Positions 49,101 to 61,700 of a stretch of 64,000 nucleotides of DNA are shown here, in pieces. Location: positions 63,221,256 through 63,285,255 of the forward strand of contig CM017561.1 in the NCBI GenBank assembly GCA_007844125.1, given 5' to 3'. How positions within the stretch are numbered: position 1 is the first letter of the stretch; each line of letters opens with the position of its first letter. A program made the position numbers and the translations under genes. The notes beneath the pieces were generated by a model. The model was given only the letters and a program-made list of their open reading frames with translations. It searched no databases and was not told the DNA's origin. Source of the stretch: Sinonovacula constricta (lineage: Eukaryota > Mollusca > Bivalvia > Cardiida > Solecurtidae).

Positions 49101-52100
49101 CACCATTGTGGAAACAACTTGTGGCAGCAGAGGACTGTGTACTGAGGTAGGTATGGTGACAAGGGGAGGCAACTTGTAAGTTAGGTTATGCATACTACAT
49201 TTTAAGGATGTAAAGCTGAAGGGTTGGAGCAATATATTACATTTTACAAAACACTTTGTAGTCAGTATTCATTAGAACTGTCTCATGGAGAAGAAATTAA
49301 CACCCCACATCTGGAATTCTGGTCATTTATTATCATTAAACGGAAAGCCTGTTAAGGTCTATTAGATCGGCCCTATACAAATATTCTAAATCCTGATTCG
49401 ATAGCTTCTTCAGGTAGCTGTCTGATCAGGATCTGCACCTATTTCTGCTAGGTCGCTGGTAATAGGTTTCGTTGCCTTATTTGCATGAATGTTTTAGTAG
49501 TTTAAAAAAAAAAATTGTAAGATCATTTAATTTCCTTGACATTTAATATTATGGATGTGGTTAAAAAAGATATATTTGGTGGGGGGAGGGGGATGTGAAT
49601 TTGTAGTTTTGAGTTTTAGGCTTTATTTGTTTACTTTTCCACATGACTACCAAGAAGCTCAGAGGTGAGGCAGCAAATTAAATGGTGTATACTATAGTTA
49701 ATTATAGTTGTATAGTTTTAAATTATTACAATCCTGGTACACATGTTGGGTTGTGGTAAAGAATATCATGTTGGAGAAGTCATAATAAATGAAAGTTTTT
49801 TTGTGGGTACATAAATTTGTAGAGAAAGGCATCAACAAAATCTGCAAAACTTTTTCCCAACAAATCATAATGATTTTTCAGTAATATGTATTATAACACA
49901 TGTAGTAGTAAATATGCAAAGGTTGAAAATGTAGAAGGCTTGTGCCTCAACTCTGTTCAGTAATGTTTAAAAAAAAAATGCGCACGAAAGATTTAAAAGT
50001 CATCAAAAACCTCATACTGTATGTAAATACAGTCGTAGTGCCAGTATTTTTTGTCAAAGTTGATTTGTAGAATTTACCTGCAGTGGTTTATGTTTTTTCG
50101 CTTTTTACTCGGAACTTTTATGTCAAGTCTTATCTACCTGAAGAGTTAGTATGAATAGTAATTTATTAAATAGTAGATTTTATTTATTAGTTTTCTGATT
50201 TATCACAGAACTAGTCAGAGGTACCTTGATGAGACGATCACTAAGATTAAGTCACTAGTAGACAGTGGCCGGTTCAAAGAAGGGCAGTACAACTTTCTGA
50301 GCTACCTGCTTGGCAGAGAACAACTCTCTAACAATGACATTGCCATCATCACACTGTCCTTATTTGGAGATGGTCTCAGCACAGTATGTTAATTTTATCC
50401 ACTCAAATCACAACTAAATTTATTTCCTTTGGCCTTGTTAGGTGAGATTTGTATATCTGCTGTTTTTGAAATATTCACAATTAACTGCATGACATAGCCC
50501 GATTTATTATTTTTAAATATATTTGGACAGACACATTTGTCAGCTTGTTGTTTATTTGAATTGAAGACAAACTTAATTAACTATGATGTCAATTAACAGA
50601 AATTGTGTGCGCTCTTTGTAACTTAAATATCTTGGTTTGAAGCCAAGCATTAAATAATATGTGGCTATTTGATCAGCCAGAGACTTGGTGGAAGGAAGCC
50701 AAAGGGAAATTTAGAACTTGGTTTATTTCTTTTTTCGTTAAGTTACATATTCTATTTAGTTATTGTTTCCTTTACAGACTGTTCCCACCCTGGCTAGTAA
50801 TATTTACTGTCTAGCAAGATATCCTGAAGCCCAGCAACAAGTGTACCAAGAAGTCACTAGAGTTATTCCCCCTGGAACTCAAATTACTGCCGATATGATC
50901 AGTCAAATGCCCATTCTCAAAGCTTTTGTTAAAGAAGCATTCAGGTATATTATAACAGTGTTTGTGTTTTGTTTTGATATAAGTAGTATTTTAATGCATT
51001 TTTTTTTTAAATTTTTGATTCTCATTGTGAAATTCTCATCAAGTCCTGATTTATTAATTTGAAATTGGTGATTGAAATTTATATTCACAACCACCTTTTA
51101 CACAAAATATTCAGCATTAATTTTTTTTCTCAAATGACAGATGAAGATGTCATTGTGGGTGTTATTATCTAGTTTGAATAATATGAATAGTGTATTAAGT
51201 CAAAATGGCAGTAGAACTTACCTTGATTTTTCAAGTATATTTTCTCCTTTGCATGTTTGAAATTCTTGTTGTCCTCCAATAATATGAATATATTTTAAGT
51301 GACTAGATCATTATCAACAATCTTATAAAAAGTTAATAATATTTTCATTTACCAACCTTGGCAGCAGTGTAGATTGCCAAACCATGGTGGAGGTTATAGG
51401 TTCAGTCTTAAGCCCCCATACACACCCACTATAATTGTCAATAATATTGATATTAATATTTTTTGCCACAAACTGTAAAAAAACATTGATCAATTATAGT
51501 TTATTTGTACTTCCGACGCCAAAGGAAAAGCATGGATATTGTTGTTTTATTGTCAATACGTCAATAAATATTTGAGATCTCAAAATTTCATCAATACATT
51601 GACCGGGCATTCAATATCACCCATTAACGATCAATTTCATTGACAATCTCCATGATTGACAATGTTATTTCTCAATTTTCCTCAATATAAAGACACTGCT
51701 TATAAAAAGGACTTTGTATCATTTTCACAACATGCTTTCTCAGTTTATCTTCCTTAAATAAATACTGACTCCATATTATTGGAAAATTTTGGTGGAACTT
51801 TAAATCTATGAAATTACCCATTAAATACATAAATTCTATTTCTATTGTTCATTTTATTAAGGTTCTTCCCAATTGGCCTGGATGTTGCTAGAATTCCACA
51901 ACAGAACCTTGTCATTAAAGGATATAAAGTACCAGCAGGGGTAAGTCAAGAAAATACAATTTTCTATCTAATATTATTTTTTAATTTTTCACCGATCGTC
52001 TTTGAACAACAGCTTTATAAGGTGCCAACAACTGTATGCTGCTGGGTTTTTAAATGAAGGTCTGTCTGTGATAGAGCCCTAAGTGTCAGTAATTACCATT

Positions 52101-52715
52101 TTTACCCTCATTGCATGTTTTCATGGTTAGGTCGGGGTTAAACGTAAATGTGAAGTCTTATTGCTGACTGGTTCTATCAGCATGTAGACATTTTTTCTGA
52201 ATTTTTCCTCCACAAACTAATAGATCTATATTGCAATGATTACCCTAATTTTGTCTGCATATTCTACACATATTAGGTATATCTATGTAAAAGCAAAATA
52301 ACTTCTTTATGTAAGGAGTTTCAGACACCTTAAGTGGAACTGATGTCACAACCCTGCTTTTGAAACTGTTAAATTTTTTGTCTTTTTTACCATTTAGACC
52401 CATGTGGAGATGAACAATTTTGTGATGTTCAAGGACTCCAAGTATTTTGACAGCCCAGAGGAATTCCGATTAGATCGGTGGTTACGAGATGGCTCAGCCC
52501 AGAACATCCATCCGTTTATTCTTACCCCTTTTGGACACGGGCCTCGAATGTGCGCAGGTCGAAGGTTTGCAGAACAGGAGATGTATGTTGTGATAGCCAA
52601 ACTTGTGCAGAAGTTCAGATTAGAGTGGCCATATAATAGAGACATGGGACAGAAGTATCAAATCCTTATGGTGCCAGATTCGCCAATAGATGTTATATTC
52701 CATAATAGAAACTGA
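46192..52715 (+). CDS. Mitochondrial-clan cytochrome P450, 8 coding exons, 521 aa
   Basis: Exons: 46192-46393, 47541-47778, 48282-48472, 48951-49146, 50209-50383, 50778-50944, 51862-51940 and 52398-52715. All are GT/AG and in phase, 1,566 nt with stop. The N-terminus is Arg-rich without acids (MMMFRHIRLYRYKG), as in a mitochondrial presequence. Next come the Pro-rich hinge FSDIPGPQGLPYIG, the helix-C region NGEEWYHLRSAVQQMMMRP, the I helix FGDGLSTT, the K-helix ExxR (EAFR), the FDSPEEFRLDRW (PERF-type) segment and the heme loop FGHGPRMCAGRRF with Cys ligand. GRRFAEQEMY and the RLEW-like ending (FRLEWPY) fit the mitochondrial clan (CYP10/24/27/44 relatives). Substrate is unknown. A strong acceptor (TTGCTTCTTCCAG) at 46170-46182 implies an upstream, probably noncoding, exon. 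Confidence 0.93.
46507..46770 (+). mobile_element. tRNA-derived SINE (family 1), full-length copy
   Basis: A box TAGCTCAATTGGTAGAA, B box GGTTCAAACCC, and the same body and 3' motif (AGAAATGTTGCTG) as the copy at 34636-34898. It lies in P450 intron 1, same strand as the gene. Confidence 0.85.
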
Positions 52716-52798
52716 TGTTATTTAGTATATTGAGTATGTTGCCTTTTACAAACCACATATAAGGCTGTGAACTTATACCGTTTGATGATTTCTAATTT

Positions 52799-52804
52799 AA
52801 TAAA
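52799..52804 (+). promoter_or_regulatory. Poly(A) signal AATAAA of the P450 gene
   Basis: First canonical signal, 84 bases after the stop codon. Confidence 0.5.
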
Positions 52805-53099
52805 ATGTGATTTTTTTCATAATGAAAATGAACTCTTTTTTTTTCAATAATTTGAAGAAAAAAATTAAATCTAAATGATTCTTGATTAAATTTATTACTT
52901 TCCATTACAGAAGAATAAGGTTTTCAAGACACAAAGCATAAAAGTATGAAACCTTAAGTTTCTAGATGTATAAAATGTCTGTATTAAAGACCACAAGTGG
53001 GATAAATGCATATAATCTTAATAATTTGAGATGCAACATAACTGAAAGTAATTTTTCCCATTGGGGATGCCCTTTTCTGAGCATTTCTAGTCACTGTTT

Positions 53100-53285
53100 G
53101 AAACAAACTCCTCAACCTCGCACTGTGTGGGTCTGATTCCTGGATGGGGCAAGAATTTTCTTGTGAGGAAGAGGTCTTCCAGCTGACTTATTGTGCATCT
53201 GTGGTTCTACTCCGACGTCGTTTAGGTCTTCCCCCCCACCAGTCATTATGTTGCCAGTATGACCATAATTGTGTCCTAACAAATC
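53100..53285 (+). mobile_element. SINE family 2-like copy, degenerate
   Basis: GTGGGTCTGATTCCTGG resembles a B box. The body has GGTCTTCCAGCTGACTTATTG and the 3' motif GCCAGTATGACCATAATTG, matching the tail of the SINE at 10339-10548. Confidence 0.55.
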
Positions 53286-55652
53286 TTTGTCATTATAGAA
53301 GATGTAATCTATATTTATCATTACCATTTAGGAAAATTATGCAAACTATGCTTATAAATTGTGCAGACCCTGTGTTAAAACAGTTGTGTTTTTTTGTGAC
53401 GATGGAACAGTATGGTTTCTTAATGAGCTGTGTGGTTATGTTATAAGCAAAGGGCACAGTTGGAGATTTTGTAATTCCTTCATGTAGTCAGAAAATTTCT
53501 GCTAAAGATAGTCCAGATTGATTTGCTCAATTTTTTATTGTAATTTTTATTGTAAGATTCTTTTATGTGCATGTGTTGTATAAAATACATTGTTTAAATA
53601 TAAATCAAAATATTTATTGTATAATCATAAACTGTCCATAATCATGTTTTATCATTAATTTAATTAGAGGCCTGTATATGAAATCATTACATGATTAAGT
53701 TAGGGCAGTAACACAACTAGTGTGTGTTTGACGCCAAAACACAACATATGTTTTCCTGTTGAAGAAAGCAAATCCCCTTGTGGTTCATAATTTATGAAAG
53801 TTGATATTTTAATAAATCGGTCTGTATGATAAAGGTTGTTTAGAAATTATGTAGACTGAAGTTTCTACTTAAAGAATATTAACTTCACCAAAATGAAATT
53901 TCACAATTTATCTTCTCAGAAAAGAGTGTGAAATAGTTGAAACTCTAAAATAAGGCACAAAATGATTCAACCAGTGAAGGCAAACAAGCCATTGTCATAG
54001 TGTAATTGAACATGATGTCACCAATAATTTGCAAACACAAACCTCTCTGTTATAGATGTTATGTCCCATATAGCATCTGTTTTCATTTGAAAATGAGCGT
54101 ATGGCTCAATCTCCCTATTGACAATAATTTCATAGTAATCCATTGAAGGTAGGTTTTTTACCTCTGCAGAATCTGGTGACTGTGTGATAATGATGTCATT
54201 TCTACATGTTCAAATGCAGACACAAAGTTGTTGTTTGTTGGGTTTATTCCCACCAACAGTATTCCAGTTATCTGGAGACGGTGTCCACTTGAAGCAGATA
54301 TAGTGCTGCCTTCACTGTGTATAGCATGCCGTGAACACATGGCATGATACCACACCCAGTCACATTATTCTGACACTGGTCCAACCAGTTGTGGAACTAC
54401 CGTTATATTTGCTTGAGCGAATATTAGCAAGGGTATTAGCAAGGGAGCTATACCACTACCATTTTTTAAGACTTTAGTATGTCACGGCCAGTGGTCGAAG
54501 CAAGGGCCTCACGTACCTGGAGCCCATGCTCTACCGATTGTTTAACCAGGTCTGGTACATGTAGGTACAAAGTGTTCAAATGCTGTTATTTATGCATTGC
54601 AATGTAGTACATGAATCCAAACTCAAATATTATGTCAGTATGATATAGGAATTGTTTTGTACAAAAGAAAATGCCTAACTTGACAGTTTTTGTATAAATC
54701 ATATGTTTGGGCTCCTAAGTGTCATCATAAAAAATACAAATACATATTTTTCTGAACAACTTTCAAACTGCAGCTGTACTGCAGCATAGGTTTTAAGTTA
54801 TAGTCTCAAAAATTTCTGTTATTTCCAAACCCATGAATATATGTATGATGTTTCTTTTTTATTATAAAGAAATGATTATATATGCCAATTTACCATGCAC
54901 CAGATATTTTATAATTATTTGTAAATAGTGATTATATATAGTTGTTATATAAACAGACCTATTTCTGATGCAGTAACACAAATTCCGCAAATGTCTAGTT
55001 GTGATGAGGTATAGAATAGAGATGACAAGAGATGTCGCCATTAATGTAAAAGATGCAAATTATGTAAAGTTAATGTAAATTAACTAAGCAATGTACAACG
55101 TTGTTGGTTTTAAATGATATCATTTTAAAACATAGTGCCATTTTTTATCTTATTGTTAGTTGAAATATATAAAAAAAAATAAATAAATTATTGTTATTCT
55201 TTGATATTTTTATGGTACAAAGATTGCATAATTTGCATATGCAATATGTAATATTTAGGCCCACATGGCCAAGCTGTATTTTCCAAATATTTCATTATTT
55301 TGTTGTTACTTCTTGCCAGTGGAGGTTTTCTTTATTGGTATTATTACTCAGTTTTATTGTTACATCTTTTCATTCATTTCATAATTTTTGTCCTTTTTAT
55401 TTTAAATACGTTAAGAGTTCTCTACAATTAGTTAGGATAGTATATAAACTGTTAAAAAGTATTTAAAATGTACACACATTTTTTCTAATATAGACAAATA
55501 TTTTTCATATTTCATTGGCATTTTTATGCAAAATAAACTAGGATAATCTGTTTGTATGTATTTATATATATATATTTATCGGCAACGTTTTGGATGAATG
55601 TTCTCCATGTAATAATTATAAAAAAACAGTAAATTAACTTCATTGAATTGCC

Positions 55653-55850
55653 ATTACTCAAGAATTGTTTAAAATCACATGAAGCGTGGTATTTTTTGAA
55701 AAATAAAGATTAATAAAAGCATTATACCTTGTACAGCAGATTGTTTTTTGTATTACTCAAGAACTATTTAGACATACCTTGAAACATGTGATATTTTGAA
55801 AAATAAGATTCATAAAGCATTATAAGTTTGTATACCAAATTGTTGTTTAT
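55653..55850. repeat. About 100-bp direct tandem duplication
   Basis: Two diverged copies, each starting ATTACTCAAGAA and containing GATATTTTGAAAAATAA-like and AAAGCATTATA segments, ending near ATTGTT. Confidence 0.6.
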
Positions 55851-56764
55851 ATACACATAAAAATGTTACTGAAACATTTGTCTTTATTTTCACTCAGCAG
55901 TATGCTCAAAATATATAACTGATTTTTTTTTTAAATTATTTTTATTCTTATTTATAATTAATTTAAAATATATACTTCATATATATAAATTTCATTATAT
56001 GTAAACATTTTTTCTTTATTTTCTTTTCTAAAAGCTGTTTTTTTTGTGTGCGTATTGAGCACATTTACTTGAATACGATACATGAAATACCCTTATAGGC
56101 TGAGTACGTTTGCAAAGGAGCTATACCATGTCCAATTTCGACATGTCCAATTTTAACAAACTTTTTACTCCTCAGTTTCTTACCTTTCATTTGCTTTGTT
56201 TGCTTCGCAAGACAAACTTTATATAATGCCAGTTTGATGCCTGATGCATAATTTATATATAATAACTTCGAAAAACTATTTACCTGAATTTTACCAGTGT
56301 TCAACTTTTCTTAAATGCTTCAGTCAAACATGTGTTTAGAAGTACAAGTATACGTTGCCAATTGTATATGCAAGTGGTGCAATATACCAAGTTTAATAGC
56401 CACAATTGTTATCTTGTAGTATGTGGCACAAAACAATACCAAAAAAATGAAATATTATTTACTGGCATATCAAAGTTGTATTGCTTAAGCCTGTTATTTT
56501 TTCAATCATTTTTGTCACTTTTCCCATATATGCAATGTAAGAACAAAACTGCTAGTTAACAGGCTGCTCAAGTATTCAAAGTGTTATTTTTTATTTTGAA
56601 AGTGAAAACAAGTACAATAACCAGAGATTAAGTTTAATTACAGCAATTACAAATACATATACAAATTATTTCATTGGAATCACTTCTTCCATGGAACAAA
56701 ACTAGACAGAACAAACATGGTTCAATGTTACTCTATGGTAAAATTATAAAAAGAAAAACTTGGT

Positions 56765-56797
<33 letters not shown>

Positions 56798-57241
56798 CAT
56801 ATTTATCCTAAGTGTTACATTTAAGAAACTCTCAAGGAAATAAAATTTATAAAATCTGATGGAGTAGCAGCTGTTGTGACTTTATGCAAATTAAAATGAT
56901 AAGAAAAACTCAGAAGCAATAAAATAGATATAATTTTATCGACTTACATCAAAATGTGATCCAAAAAATAAATACAGAAAGGCTACAGACAATAGGTATA
57001 TATATACTTACATGTATGGAAATAAAGTACATAAGACTTAAAAACTGATACATATACTATAAAGCTAAATCCAATTTGCTAATTCCAATTTACTGAAATA
57101 TAAGATTTTGAGATAAAAACAAAATGAAGCATATTAGTATATAAACAGAAAGATAATCGTCTATAAAAATGATAAATGGGAAATTCAATCTATAATACAA
57201 ATCCAATCTAGAATATAACAAGAAACGTTGCCATTCTGAAA

Positions 57242-57671
57242 AACCAGGTTTTCAACGATTTAACAAATCCAACCCCAAGTTAGTTCTTCATGCAAGCTTG
57301 CTTTATCCAAAGTTTCAGTAAAATTGGTTGAACCAAACTGAAGCTATTGACTGGAAACTGTTTTTTCTATTTTTAGTAACAGTGACCTTGACCTTCACCA
57401 GACTGGCTTCTAATCAAATCCCAAGCTAAGTCTTCATGCAAGCTTGCTATATCCAAAGTTTCAACAAGATTGGTAACAGTGACCTTGACCCGACTGGCAC
57501 AAATTCAATCCCAGGCTAGGTCTTCATGCAAGCTTGCTATATCCAAAGTTTCAACAAGACAGGTTTATCCAAACTGAAGTTATTGATCGAAAACCCTTTG
57601 TTTGACGCCGCAAACTTGCCCGCCCTCCATACCCCAATCTAATAATCAGGATTTTCACTGAAAACCTGGTT
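57242..57671. mobile_element. MITE with 13-bp terminal inverted repeats
   Basis: AACCAGGTTTTCA (57242-57254) and TGAAAACCTGGTT (57659-57671) are exact inverted copies bounding 430 bp. Inside is a three-copy direct repeat with TCTTCATGCAAGCTTGCT and ATCCAAAGTTTCA (about 57285, 57430, 57518) and two GTGACCTTGACC motifs. No coding capacity. The superfamily is not assigned because the target duplication is unclear. Confidence 0.65.
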
Positions 57672-58722
57672 AAAGAAATACTAATACATGTGATTACTAA
57701 AACACTAAACCAAAATCCAATGAAGAATATAAAGATATTATATACATGTGATCACTAAAATACATATCCCATCTTAAATTTAACGAAAGTTATTATGTAA
57801 TCAACCTACAATCAACCTAATCAATACATACAAAAGTGACATATTCATTGCAATGCCAAGCATTTGGTGAAAATTGCATACTACAGATAGTAATAATACA
57901 TACATGAAACATAACATTTTAAAAAACATTTTTTGTCTTCCACAAGTGTTAATAAGCTTCTTAAGAAGAGTTTTAGCAGTCCTAGATAAATGTACAAACT
58001 TCACATCAGTGTTCTTTGCTCCACAAAAATTGGGATGGCAACAGTGCCTGCCTACCGAAAGTGAACATCCCCATTCCCGATTGATAATCTAATTATCCAC
58101 TGTGTTGTGTGTCCGAGTGTGGCCTTGTAACAGTAACAGTCCACTGATGTGACAGTTATAGCCCCACCTTTCTCATCAATGTGCTTCACAACTGTAGGTT
58201 AGGCTGCAAGCAGTCAGCAAAACTGTGTGATGAAGTGGAACATTTTTCTTAAAAAATGTCTATACCCTGGCATATAGGTTCAGGGCAATGTCCAAACATT
58301 CTACAACATCAATATTAAAGACCCCTTACATCTACTTTATTTATAGATTGAAAAAAGACCGAAATGCTAAGATAACTAACCTATAAACTTTGCAAACTAA
58401 CATTAAGTTGCATGCTGGCATTTATTGTCAAATATTGATTCTATTGGCTGCCAGTATGTAATGATTGGTTCTCAAACCTGGTAATGGTCAACAGGAAGCT
58501 CAAATATTGACCAAATCAATAGACTGACATATCTAACTCTTGATACTGATACACACAAGGGATATTCTTCAAGATGACCAGTCAAAGAGGGTAATCGGTT
58601 TCCAGTTTTGTAAACCTTGCCATCCCTTCAAAAAAACATAGAAAATGTCCAGAATACTGGTACACAGTGTATAGTCACCAGTGTTTTGCTTCAAAACAAG
58701 AAAGGATCAGAATGTGCATATT

Positions 58723-61700
58723 TTAGCCAAGTTTATTATCCAAATGCTCTTGCTTGTGTTTATTCTTCCAATCTTCCACTGAAATAAAAAAAAAAGTATT
58801 TTATACAGAAGCAAATTAATTTGTTTTATATTAATTCAGCACAACACAATTATTGCCATTACAGCAGCATCCTGGCAAAAATGATGGAGAAAGCCCTTGG
58901 ATTATAAGCCTGAGTAGAACCAGTGCACCACATGTCAGCTTAAAGGCCTCCCCAACATAACGACTTTTACCAGCAACTGGGACTTTAACTATGAGTTGAA
59001 GGGCCGAAGAAATATACAAGATGGCCACTACCCACTGAGGAATAAGTTCTGTGTTCTGTGAATTGTTTAAACAAAATCTAATGTAGCAGAAATTCTGCCA
59101 TCGGCCATAGTTCTAAACTCAATGAACTTTTATTCAAATGAAGATGGTGTACAGAACAGTCTTGTGAGCTTACTGTTGCAAATATCAGAGATGGCATAGC
59201 TTTATGATAGTGACATATTTATGGAGAAGATAGATAAAAAAAGTTCTACTACTTTGTTGTCTCGGGTGATATTAATGCTGATGAAGTGTAAATGATAGTG
59301 TGGTGAACACCTTAAATGAAAGTGTTATGGGGAACATTATTTTAAAGGACAGGCTTCACAACTCTTGACCTATGCCTGGAACATTAATCATAATTGAGTC
59401 ACATATTCATCTAAAAGGTGATTTTGCATTAGTATCTGTCTTCTCTGCCAGTACATGGTTGTATGAAGATGTTTTTGTAAGACAAGAATTGTCTGGTTTT
59501 GTCATATGCCCCCCTAAAGACGTGATGACCTTACGTTTGAAACTGACCTTGAGGGCTGCATTTATAAATGTTATGTACAACACACCTTTAAGTGCTTGGC
59601 CGTAAGATACAAAAGTTTAACTGAAAAGTGGTCACGTTATGGCAGAGGCATATGTATATAGAATCGGCCATTTATAAAAGGAATAACCTCACTTTGACCT
59701 TGACTTTAATGGTTGTTGCCGTAAATGTTATTGCAAAGTGTATACCAACACTGTTAAATGGGTCCAGTTCCAGTAAAAATTACGAAGTTTCTCCCTATGA
59801 AATCATGCAAAACAGTGAAAAAAGCATTCTAAGACATCAAAACAACAGTAAATCAATTTTCGTTTTATTTTATTACTAATAAATACTGCTTTGGTAATTG
59901 TTAATGTTTAGAAAGTGTAGGATTGACCCTTTAGCATTCCCATTACCCCCAGTATTCCCTTTATCGGTTCACATTATTTCATTTTATACCATTGAAAAAT
60001 TTCAACAACCTAAGGAATCTGTTTTGAATGCTAAAATTTTGTACTAAATGGTAAATTGCAGCCAATTACATTGCTCTACAGTGGTATGTAATGATTGAAA
60101 AGACAAAATCAAAAAGGACAGACAAACTATAAAGGTTGGGTTGAAAAATTGACATTTTTGTAATTGTGAAGACTCCAGTTACAATAAGGAACAAGTCCAA
60201 AGTCAACTGTGTACAGGTCTTTTAACTGGACCCATTCAAAGAAGGAAAAAACACACGCTGCTATAAGATGCTGAAGTAATATTAAAGTACTGTAAATAAG
60301 TGGAAAATTTTAGCAAAGACAGGAAAATTGGATTGACATATGTAGGGACACAAACACAACCAGAAAGTGCGACTGCAATAATGGGGGAAAAAAATATTAG
60401 AACATCACAAAAGAAATGAATTATGTAAGCTGAATTATGTAAGCATCAATTACTCACCTTGACAATCCCTTCCACAGTAATATCTCACATAACGCACAGA
60501 CTCATCTCTGCATCTAAAAAATAATAAGTTAGTAGTCTCATGTAAATAAAAATTTATTTATCTGCACACTTAGCTTTTGCAAAAGTAAAAAAAGGGCCAT
60601 GAATCCCTATATCATTTACCTAAAGTACAGTAAACTTAAAGGAATAGATTTTACAGTAACTAGAATTATTTAAACATTGTTAATGGGGAAGACAACAAGA
60701 CTCAATTGGACAATTAGTTTTGATATGAACTAGGAATTCTTTTACTAAGTGACCTTTCCTTAGGATGTAGCCACGACTACCATAGCAATTGATCCTAGCT
60801 GAACATGTAACTAGGTTAAGCATTTGTATTGGAAAGTATGTAAGTAATGGGTATTTTGCCATTGTTTTTTTAGCTGCTTAAATGCGTCTGATCAGACTGG
60901 TTCATATATAGAAGAAAAGGGCAATTTTTGCGTTGTGTTGTAGTGGGTATTTGGTAAAAATCTGGCTCTTACATGATATAAAACTTTGTGGTTCTTATTC
61001 GATAGATTTCAAAGGTTTTTAGGAAAGATGTTAACAAAGTGAATGAATACTAGTATATGTACATCTTAAACCTAATAATTAAAAACTTTTTGCTCTTTTT
61101 GTTTTTTAAAAGTGGTATCCGACAGTTTGGAACAAAAATATTTTTCCACAAATAACCAAATAGGTCATAGGTACATGAAAAGATCTTGAAAAATGCTGCT
61201 CACTTATGCCCTTAATCAGTGTGAACAGTAAAACATAAATCCTCATTCCTCAATGCAAACAGGAATTTCCAACCTGAGCCACTCTGCAGAGATATCGGTA
61301 GCAATTTTTTTTAACTAGAAAAAGCACAAGACAACTCACTTCTGAGATTACATTATACCGTCCTCCAGGTTATCTGCTCTGACGTTGGTAATTATTTTTA
61401 GCAGAGACAAGTATCGTGCATATTTATATTTTTGGAATAATTGAACTTTTTGAGTGTTTTATCACAATTTGTACTGTCTTACAATGTAGACTGTGTTTAA
61501 AACCGTCTTTTATTAAAGTATAAGTTTATGAAGAAATGATGCCCTAATTCTCCAAAGCAGTGGTAAGGTATTATTATGTGACATTGATACAGGCAAACTG
61601 TCAGATACCACCTTTAATACTACAACAGTATTCATTTTGAGTCTAACATCATACTTTTACGTATATCACAGATTATATAGTAAAAAGTTATTTTGTAGTA

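Larger units (their letters stand above)
52805..58722. other. Intergenic, AT-rich, repeats only
   Basis: No supported gene on either strand. Contents are a SINE family 2-like copy at about 53100-53285 (+), a roughly 100-bp direct duplication at 55653-55850, a poly(A) run at about 56767-56795, and the MITE at 57242-57671. The rest is low-complexity A/T sequence, part of which is the 3' side of the MYND gene. Confidence 0.5.

Noticed and set aside
54158..56304. Small ORFs in the P450-MYND intergenic region
   Set aside because: Composition follows the A/T background; there is no domain, splice partner or start context, and they are consistent with chance.
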